From positions 1 to 20,393 of the forward strand of contig DATMRF010000084.1 of the NCBI GenBank assembly GCA_035566435.1: a stretch of DNA of 20,393 nt, written 5' to 3'. Shown one piece after another: positions 9,401-14,117 of this stretch. The DNA is from DATMRF01 sp035566435. Its GTDB lineage: Bacteria; Verrucomicrobiota; Verrucomicrobiia; Limisphaerales; UBA8199. The notes beneath the pieces were generated by a model. It was given only the letters and a program-made list of their open reading frames with translations. It was not told where the DNA came from and ran no database searches. A program made the position numbers and the translations under genes. Numbering within the stretch: the first letter of the stretch is position 1; each line of letters opens with the position of its first letter.

Positions 9401-9612
9401 TCGCCAAATTAGAATCCGCCCACGCCCTCACGCAGCCGCTATCCACGCTCTACGACAGCTATGTGCATATGCACTGCAACCGGTTGGGGGTTGATCCGGC
9501 TCTGGAGCGGCGTGTGCTTGGTCTGCTCCTGCGTGCGCGCGAGACGATTGCACACTTGCCGGCGATTGTCTCCCCGGACGAGGCCGCGTCTTTTGCAGGC
9601 AACAAAGCGTGA
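6451..9612 (+). CDS. lanB: Full-length class I lanthipeptide dehydratase (LanB)
   Basis: ATG 6451 lies just after AAGG (6441-6444) and 8 bases past the lanC stop, giving 1053 residues, the usual size of a fused LanB. The N-terminal glutamylation domain has the hallmark STRPTPYGMFAG at 97-108. The C-terminal SpaB-like elimination domain starts near residue 775 with DWLFLKLYGPRSG and continues with WFFLRYADPDAHLRLRF near 816-831, which contains the Arg/His residues typical of glutamate elimination. The two halves are fused, unlike split thiopeptide or pinensin-type dehydratases. The enzyme transfers Glu from Glu-tRNA(Glu) to Thr/Ser of the precursor and eliminates it to give Dhb/Dha. A tRNA-Glu-like gene lies 264 bp downstream on the other strand. 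The substrate is expected to be the two FDLD-leader precursors. No frameshift is seen. Confidence 0.93.
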   Translation: MPGTDKRGNALAQCYEAMDCVMVRAPALPIQSYLALSNAAALEVAGESSLSPADPRVRCALAIGSPSLLDALDRTRADDKDAARLRTKLRRFLVRMSTRPTPYGMFAGAVAAGWGKTTDICLSSAPRTRTRVDMDWLLRFVLKLEMQPTIRNQLRWIASTAAWYHHGRLALAERVPPLVGGSPTRISVAAKPLVRRAMELARHPISHDALVDRLVADFPSATPEKIDRVLQQLWENGFILTELLPPLTIEDPIKWVRDRVAPMMGGKALCVQLDALLHSIAACDAEPIDRVPGLLRKAAAHVIALGQTQTEMPLQVDLAFVTTAESISSIVADEAVRAAELLFRLTPLPDGMPNVATYRQAFIARYGADREVPLLELQDHEWGLGPIGQYGWGAGGMEAGRANRRAEVLQQLAINAIHNRELAVELDEDLLRRLEAPPIPADRLPTSIDLNLFVLASSSEAIDAGQFQIMLGPNLGAPIAGRNLARFAHLLGPKACAALDRAARVEEEHHPTQITAEVVNLPRNFRYANVVVRPAVRRYEINLGVSAGVGPEYVIPLNELAVGVRQGRFYVRWVHRDVEVLFAAGHMLNSNQSSPECHFLSEVSRDGMAQLSAFSWGSASGYPFLPRVQSGRIILQCAQWRLEPRMHGRVSLDQSKQFAAWVARWRNQWRVPRRVYMSWADNRLLYDLDDPEQVDDLRGELVRKKGHGQCILQEALPSPEHAWLPSVDGSRRIVELVVSLGLRSVPANIARDAVAGLHPRPASPIASDVRLRPPGSDWLFLKLYGPRSGENDLLAGQIRRLCQEIHQARLADGWFFLRYADPDAHLRLRFFGAPEQLTGILLPRLCAWASGLIADGRCQKFGFDTYDREVERYGGPEAAGASEALFTADTLLVVELLACAPLLERTLLAVVTIDRLLGALGLDNGKRLAWLKKMVASRKEVADEYRARRSSLVTALCDPSKLGSPIVDALSQLTSTLAPIVETLAKLESAHALTQPLSTLYDSYVHMHCNRLGVDPALERRVLGLLLRARETIAHLPAIVSPDEAASFAGNKA

Positions 9613-9876
9613 CGTCGCTTTTCAAATGCGCCCGAGGCGTTGGGCCGCGAAGTGATCGACGCACAAGGGGGCAAATATTATATCGCCATTCGCTACGAGT
9701 TCGTGACCTCTGGCTCCAACCCGCTTCCCCACAAATCCGCGATGAAGATCGATAAGCAGATTCAGAACGCCGCCAATTTCCCTAGTCCTCGCTGTCCAGT
9801 TATTGAGAGCAGGTCAAGTGCTCGGCAAACTTGAGCACTATGGATTTGAGCCTGATGAAGCCCAAAGTCAAGCGAG
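9613..9876. other. Intergenic stretch after lanB
   Basis: A 64-codon ORF (9640-9834, GTG-like start) reads GGKYYIAIRYEFVTSGSN near its beginning. I recognise no family and see no ribosome binding site. No clear terminator hairpin with a T-run follows lanB. Confidence 0.35.
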
Positions 9877-9948
9877 TACCCTCAAAGGGATTCGAACCCC
9901 TGTCTGAGCCCACAAGGAGCCCCGTCCTAACCGCTAGACGATGAGGGC
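9877..9948 (-). tRNA. tRNA-Glu-like gene with aberrant anticodon arm
   Basis: On the minus strand a 72-nt cloverleaf folds completely: acceptor GCCCTCA/TGAGGGT (first pair G-T), D stem GTCT/GGAC, T arm AGGGG-TTCGAAT-CCCTT, discriminator A. The D arm (T11-A24, T13-G22) and the four-base variable loop (no base 47) are those of bacterial tRNA-Glu. The anticodon arm is odd: stem GGGCT/GGCTC contains two G-T pairs, and the 7-base loop CCTTGTG has C instead of T at position 33 and reads TTG (Gln) at 34-36 rather than TTC or CTC. CCA is not encoded. It may be a pseudo-tRNA, a tRNA trapped by integration, or a tRNA specialised for non-ribosomal use by LanB. The cloverleaf is secure; the identity is not. 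Confidence 0.7.
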
Positions 9949-10084
9949 AAGCTATTGAAGGTAGTATGAGTCCGGCGCCCCAGCTTGATCATGTTCAGGT
10001 CAGACCCCGCCAAACACTCCCGGGCCTGCGAATCGCAGCGCACCCAAAAAAATCCAGTCAGCGGCAACCCATTTGCCGGCTAAT
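9949..10084. other. Spacer between the tRNA-like gene and the divergent small gene 2
   Basis: No ORF, repeat or strong promoter is visible, so this short spacer is left without a call. Confidence 0.4.
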
Positions 10085-10453
10085 CTAGGACATCCTCCGG
10101 GGTCCGGCCCCAGCACCGCGCCGAGCCATTCCTGCAATTTTGGCCACCAAGCTTTGCGCATTCTTGTACTCGCGTGTCCACCGAACGGGAGCACTCGCCT
10201 TTACCCACACGGAGAGGCCCTTATCGGGTGCCACGGCTTCGGAAGCCGGTTGCGTCTGCACAACGCAGCTTTCATCAAATTCAATGTAATGCGAAAGATT
10301 TTCTAGTGAATGATAAAGCCGAACCTGCCCTGCTCGGCTGGGTGGACCCGCGTAGCCGGAAAATTTGACCGTTGGTTCAGGTTGCTGGCCCGACTGTGTC
10401 AAATTCGCTAAGACCGGATGCACAGGGATCTGCGGTTTCGTTGGATCTGCCAT
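10085..10453 (-). CDS. Conserved small protein divergent from precursor gene 2
   Basis: This is the second copy of the 122-residue protein at 3608-3976. Its start is the ATG complementary to 10451-10453. Inside the shared region the two proteins differ at three positions that I can see (R/T in the VVQxQPAS segment, T/A before PDKG, L/P before VRWT); the last eight residues are unrelated because the duplication ends. The same RAGQVRLYHS and IEFDESCVV stretches are kept. No membrane segment, signal peptide or known fold is recognised. Retention of an open frame in both copies, always divergent from the precursor, supports a real gene working with the precursor. Function unknown. Confidence 0.6.
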   Translation of the reverse strand: MADPTKPQIPVHPVLANLTQSGQQPEPTVKFSGYAGPPSRAGQVRLYHSLENLSHYIEFDESCVVQTQPASEAVAPDKGLSVWVKASAPVRWTREYKNAQSLVAKIAGMARRGAGAGPRRMS

Positions 10454-10799
10454 AGGCTTATTTTTTTGAAATTAAACTTGCAATTTGAAGATACTCATGT
10501 AACATTTCCATGTCAATCCCAAAAATGCTGAGCCGAAAGGGAAATCGAATGGATAAACCGCACGAATTCGATATTAATATAACCCTGAACGATGGAGCGA
10601 TGGGCTGGCCGGCCTTTCCAATCCAGTCCTCGTCGCCGCCTTCCGGGCCGAGTGAGAGCGATGAATTCGATCTCGATTGCAAATATCTCGATGCGAGCGG
10701 TGCTTCGGCAGGCCCAGCGGGGACGCCCGTGGTTGGTCCGGGACAGGAGGTAGTGGAAGTCGGGTCAGGTTTCTTTGGCGTGACCTGTTCGAACACCTG
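10105..10799. repeat. 695-bp direct repeat, copy B
   Basis: This is the partner of 3628-4322 (offset 6477 bp, no gaps, about 14 substitutions by eye). Both differences I see inside the leader-coding part are synonymous (GGG/GGC for Gly, TTT/TTC for Phe), so the leader peptide is identical. Confidence 0.9.
10466..10495 (+). promoter_or_regulatory. Candidate promoter of precursor gene 2
   Basis: TTGAAA (10466-10471) and GATACT (10490-10495) are 18 bp apart, at the same place as in copy A. The -10-like word is slightly better here than in copy A. Confidence 0.35.
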
Positions 10800-11460
10800 C
10801 TCCGTCGCTGGACTCGGCGGTGGCAATACTTGCGCGGCCACTTGTTCGAACACGTGTGCGGTCGTCGCTGGTGGCGGTAATACTTGCGCGGTCACTTGTT
10901 CTAATACATGCCAAGTTCTGGCCACCTGTGGGAATACGTGCCAAGTTCTGGCGACCTGTGGCAATACGTGTGGTGTTACTTGTGGCAATACCTGCCAAGT
11001 TCTGGCGACCTGTGGCAATACGTGTGGTGTTACATGCGGTAACTCGTGCGGCGTCACGTGTGGCCACACCTGCCAGGTCCTCGCAACCTGCTCGGCCACC
11101 TGTGCAGTCGGAGTTGGTGGGGGCAATACTTGCGCTGTGACGTGCAGCCACACCTGTCAGGTCCTCGCCACTTGCTCTGCCACCTGTGCGGTCGGAGTTG
11201 GTGGGGGCAATACTTGCGCTCTGACCTGTCATCCAGGCTGCCATATCATCCCGACTTTCTTGACCTGCAATCCAGGCTGCAAAGTCACCAACGGGTGCCC
11301 GACACCAGGCTGCACCAGCACCTGCTTTTCCTGTGGCCCTACATGCACTTGCTCTACTTGCGACCCGTTCGACCCCAGTTGTATCGATCCTGGACCAGAC
11401 CCTGGACCAGACCCTGGACCAGATCCTGGTCCAGACCCTGGACCAGATCCTGGTCCATGA
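10549..11460 (+). CDS. Giant lanthipeptide-type precursor 2 (LanA-like, Thr-Cys repeats, DPGP tail)
   Basis: The 303-residue product starts at ATG 10549 after the same GAAAGGGA site as copy 1. Residues 1-84 are identical to precursor 1, including F40-D-L-D43 and S50-G-A-S53. The core has 40 cysteines, nearly all in Thr-Cys pairs. Units include ten-residue QVLATCGNTC blocks and a 28-residue block beginning QVLATCSATCAVGVGGG that occurs twice (84-bp DNA period, from 11074 and 11158). A less regular Cys-rich segment (LTCNPGCKVTNGC, then TSTCFSCGPTCTC) is related to the C-terminal part of precursor 1. The protein ends in six DPGP units. LanB/LanC encoded upstream are the likely modifying enzymes. 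Thr-Cys spacing would allow many overlapping methyllanthionine rings, giving an extended rod-like product; that shape is inference. Alternative: a disulfide-rich structural protein. Confidence 0.8.
   Translation: MDKPHEFDINITLNDGAMGWPAFPIQSSSPPSGPSESDEFDLDCKYLDASGASAGPAGTPVVGPGQEVVEVGSGFFGVTCSNTCSVAGLGGGNTCAATCSNTCAVVAGGGNTCAVTCSNTCQVLATCGNTCQVLATCGNTCGVTCGNTCQVLATCGNTCGVTCGNSCGVTCGHTCQVLATCSATCAVGVGGGNTCAVTCSHTCQVLATCSATCAVGVGGGNTCALTCHPGCHIIPTFLTCNPGCKVTNGCPTPGCTSTCFSCGPTCTCSTCDPFDPSCIDPGPDPGPDPGPDPGPDPGPDPGP
11386..11457 (+). repeat. Six 12-bp repeats encoding DPGP
   Basis: Six in-frame copies of a GAY-CCT-GGW-CCA codon block precede the stop codon of precursor 2. The internal CTGGWCCAG words are self-complementary, so the array could also fold into hairpins. 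Precursor 1 has no such tail. Confidence 0.9.
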
Positions 11461-11514
11461 GCGTATATCCTGGGCTAAACGGAGGGTTTGTGTAACGGCC
11501 AGGTGCAAAGAACC

Positions 11515-11608
11515 GTGGGTTTCTGCCACCAACTCGCTCGGCATCGGAGGAGATTTGGGTCGAGTACGGCGGCTGTGGCCACGCCTATCAGACTCCGAGA
11601 AACGGTGA
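11515..11608 (+). pseudogene. Decayed 5' end of a second lanC copy
   Basis: Codons from 11519 read SATNSLGIGG and, further on, RLWPRLSDSEK before TGA. This parallels the lanC N-terminus SVTNSPGIGG, then ALAWRRLADPEK. At DNA level the lanC ATG aligns with GTG 11515, but an extra base follows and shifts the frame, and a later one-base loss creates the stop. No lanC sequence follows. It is a remnant of an ancestral precursor-lanC duplication. Confidence 0.7.
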
Positions 11609-12047
11609 GGGAGTTGAGGGTGACTCCTCGACGTAATATAGATCAACAGCGCTGCCTATGGGTTCCGCCACGATCGAACCGCGCTCGGCTCACCCGCCGA
11701 ACCGCGCGGCGCAGAGCTTGGCAAACCATGTTCGCGCCCTCGCCAGCAATTCCGATTTTCCGGATTTGCGTGCCAATATTTCTGCCTCAACGCCGTGCTT
11801 GCTTTTTTCCAAGCCGACTTCGCAAAACCGCGTCGCGTCGTCGTTGTCTCGGCCTGCAAGTGGGAGTGAGGCGTCAGCCGGTCATTCCCAAAGAGAATGG
11901 GAAAGGCTATTTCGAATGTTGACCTGTACCGAAATCCCAAGGGGGACTAAGGGAGAGCAAAGGGCTGAACCCCTAAACTGAGGGCTCCGCGATTCTGCGC
12001 GAAAGACCAGGCTGCGCTTTCAACCTGGCTCGAATATGACTTGGGCC
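11609..12047. other. Gene-poor stretch
   Basis: Short ORFs occur on both strands. One minus-strand frame (about 11695-11880) reads EAEILARKSGKSELLARART and looks mildly protein-like, but it lacks a start codon. I assign no gene here. Confidence 0.4.
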
Positions 12048-12332
12048 ATGGTGACTAAGATCTGCTCACGGGCGGTTAACGGCATCCAGGCGTATCCGCT
12101 CGAAAAGACTGGTTGTGGAAACACGAGCTTCGTCATCTTGGTCCGGCCGGATGCGGCGGTCAAAGAGTTCCGCGACCGCCTAATGACGTCGTTCATCAGT
12201 TCCGGGTTCGCTTTCACTCTCGGCCTCCCGACGCTCGCCACCGAAGTAGTCCTCCGCTGCATCCACGCTATCCCCTCCGACCTCTTCGGCCTCTGCCCTC
12301 CAACAGCCGAACTTTCAGCCCACAACCTATGA
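12048..12332 (+). pseudogene. N-terminal fragment of a ComM/YifB-type Mg chelatase-like ATPase
   Basis: From ATG 12048 the product reads AVNGIQAYPLE, then FVILVRPDAAVKEFRDRL and FISSGFAF. ComM/YifB proteins begin with the same pattern (AVxGIxAxxVEVEV..., VGLPDxAVKESRDRV, NSGF). Similarity fades after about residue 60, and the 95-codon frame ends at 12332, whereas ComM is about 500 residues with a P-loop ATPase that is absent here. It is therefore a truncated, nonfunctional fragment. The family helps natural transformation; nothing suggests such a role for this piece. Confidence 0.65.
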
Positions 12333-12367
12333 CCTTCAACCTCCGCCCACCCCCTAGGCGCGACATC

Positions 12368-12400
12368 GTTGGAATTTCCCGTCAAAGCGGGCATTGAAAC
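12368..12400. repeat. Solitary CRISPR-repeat-like sequence
   Basis: This 33-bp sequence starts GTTGGAAT and ends GCATTGAAAC, with an internal CCCG-N6-CGGG hairpin. ATTGAAAC at the 3' end and an internal stem are typical of some CRISPR repeats. Only one copy exists in the window and no cas gene is near, so no array is claimed. Confidence 0.2.
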
Positions 12401-12464
12401 CACCGCTGACCAGATCTTTTCTCTGTCATCAAAACTCCAGTCAAAGAGATAAACACATACATAT

Positions 12465-12821
12465 ATGGACATTACAGTATTATCAACCGTCATAGCTCTG
12501 CTGGTCGCTCTCAGCGTCGCTTCAGAGCGATTTGTAGAAATCATCAAAGGAGTCATTCCTTTTTTGAACCAACAAAACAATGACCCAGCAAAAGAAGGCT
12601 TAAGGAGGACGCTGCTTCAGGTTCTCGCGGTTGTTGCGGGCATCACTACGGCATGGATAGCCAGCCCCGCAATCCCAGATGCCGTTCATGTACCGAACAC
12701 TTTCTGGGCTAAAATAGCGCTCGGATTACTCGCCAGTGGAGGTTCAGGCTTTTGGAACTCGATGCTGACTTACGTCAACAAGGCTAAAGACGCCAAGAAG
12801 TTGGAGGTCTTCCCGAAGTAG
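12465..12821 (+). CDS. Small two-helix membrane protein, function unknown
   Basis: The 118-residue product starts at ATG 12465. It has a hydrophobic N-terminal helix (TVLSTVIALLVALSVA, about residues 4-19), a second one around 50-67 (LLQVLAVVAGITTAWIASPA) and a weaker third around 80-95 (AKIALGLLASGGSGFWNSML). The C-terminus is lysine-rich. The SERFVEIIKG segment after the first helix and the GSGFWN motif look like those of small phage- or plasmid-linked membrane proteins, including holin-like ones, but I do not recognise a specific family. There is only a weak AAAGAG upstream. Its base composition is more AT-rich than its neighbours, which may indicate transfer. Confidence 0.65.
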   Translation: MDITVLSTVIALLVALSVASERFVEIIKGVIPFLNQQNNDPAKEGLRRTLLQVLAVVAGITTAWIASPAIPDAVHVPNTFWAKIALGLLASGGSGFWNSMLTYVNKAKDAKKLEVFPK

Positions 12822-13020
12822 GTCCTTGCGAAGCAACATTCCGCGGTGTTAGCCGGCCAGGCGACCCGATCGGAACCCATTCGGTTCGCTGCGCGCATGG
12901 TCTCTTGCCCCCACTGCACGTGAGAGGGCCGCGGTGAGGGGAATCTTCGGACCACTGCGTCCAGAAATTGAGATCCACGCTCTGTCTGGTCGTCCGGTCT
13001 TATCCTTGCTCCCGTGTCCC
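12822..13020. other. Spacer before the tandem repeat array
   Basis: No gene is supported here. The left part resembles noncoding debris and the last bases (CCGTGTCCCC) already resemble the end of a repeat unit. Confidence 0.4.
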
Positions 13021-13470
13021 CGCTCCGCCACCGTTTTGTCACCGCTGAAAACGCACAGATCCCTCCGTAAACACGGGCTTGTCACCGTGTCACCGCTGAT
13101 TTACCCCCACTCAGCACGCAAGGGATTCTATACGCCTACCCAACCGCCTTGCGCATGATACTTGTCACCGCTCGTCCCCGCTCCGTCACCGTTTTGTCAC
13201 CACCAAAAACCCACAGATCCCTCGGTAAACACGCGCTTGTCACCGTGTCACCGCTGGTTTACCCCCCCCCTCCGCACGCAAGGGATTCTATACGCCTACC
13301 CAACCGCCTTGCGCATGATACTTGTCCCCGCTTGTCCCCGCTCCGTCACCGTTTTGTCACCGCCAAAAACGCACAGATCCCTCGGTAAACACGGCCTTGT
13401 CACCGTGTCACCGCTGATTTACCCCCCCCTCTGCACACAAGATATTTTATACGCCTAATCCGCCTGCCCC
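13021..13470. repeat. Tandem array of about 159-bp units rich in GTCACCG
   Basis: Units begin at 13021, 13179 and 13339 (periods 158 and 160 bp); the third is diverged and shortened at its right end. Each unit starts CGCTCCGYCACC, contains a block on GCACAGATCCCTC and AAACACG, then TTGTCACCGTGTCACCGCTG, a poly-C tract, ATTCTATACGCCTACCCAA and GCGCATGATACTTGTC. Each unit carries several GTCACCG words, like iterons. Part of the unit recurs after the DUF3631 gene at 737-793. ORFs through the array have no protein motifs. Confidence 0.9.
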
Positions 13471-13529
13471 TGTCCCACTCTTTGACAGCTTTCCTTTATC
13501 CTTTATCCTTTAGCCTTCTCCTCCCAACT

Positions 13530-13646
13530 CCCGATAGCTCCCGCTCGCCCAAAACCGTGGTCCCGATAGCTCCCAATAGCTGCCGCCGGCCTGTTCCCGA
13601 AGCATGACCTATCGGGACCTATCGGGACCTATCGTGAGCTATCGGG
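13530..13646. repeat. Iteron-like cluster of CCCGATAGCTC / GACCTATCGG words in inverted orientation
   Basis: CCCGATAGCTC occurs at 13530-13540 and 13562-13572. Its exact reverse complement GAGCTATCGGG is at 13636-13646. Four tandem 10-bp units of GACCTATCGG type fill 13606-13645. This layout of oriented short words around a spacer resembles replication or partition sites and multi-operator regions. Confidence 0.7.
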
Positions 13647-13659
13647 CCCAAAATTGAAG

Positions 13660-14117
13660 TTCCGCGCGCTAGGACGCGCTTGTCCCAAACCGCCGCATCG
13701 CCCGCCCTCCAGATCGAATATCAGTTAATACCACCAAATCCCCGCTAATCACAGCTACTACCGCGTAATACCACTTCCCGCATTTTGACTCGAACTGGTA
13801 TTTTCCGTTAAAGCCCCCGCCAGCTTTCTGATTATCACCCGTTTGCGCCTTCGTGCCTTCTTGTGGCCATTCCATCCTCTTCCCGGTCCATCCGTAAATG
13901 GGCCTCCTGGCAAGCAACCGCCCGACCAAACCAGAGTCATCCGGACCAATCCCGACCAATCCCGAGTGCGAAACATTTTTTTGGAAGCCGGAAAGGGAAG
14001 AGAGTTGGCGTCTTTTGCTAGTTACACGCTGGCCTTATTCAGCCAGAATGAAATTGTGGCTGGGTCCTGAAGGACACGGCGAACTTGTTAAAGCTGAACG
14101 TCATAAAGGTGAGACAA
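13660..14117. other. Gene-poor stretch before the aldehyde dehydrogenase
   Basis: A 96-codon minus-strand ORF (13669-13959) contains NGKYQFESKCGKWYYAVVAV, which looks mildly protein-like but matches no family I know. CCGACCAATCCCGA-type words occur around 13950. Nothing else is supported. Confidence 0.35.

Noticed and set aside
10458..11153. Second minus-strand ORF over precursor 2
   Set aside because: It is open only because of repeat composition and covers the precursor promoter and leader.
10765..11646. 293-codon minus-strand ORF opposite precursor 2
   Set aside because: Same shadow effect of the repeats; it has no family features and runs across the lanC remnant.
12368..12400. CRISPR array
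   Set aside because: Only a single repeat-like sequence exists; there are no spacers and no cas genes.
13149..13458. ORFs through the 159-bp array
   Set aside because: They are repeat translations without start signals or domain features.
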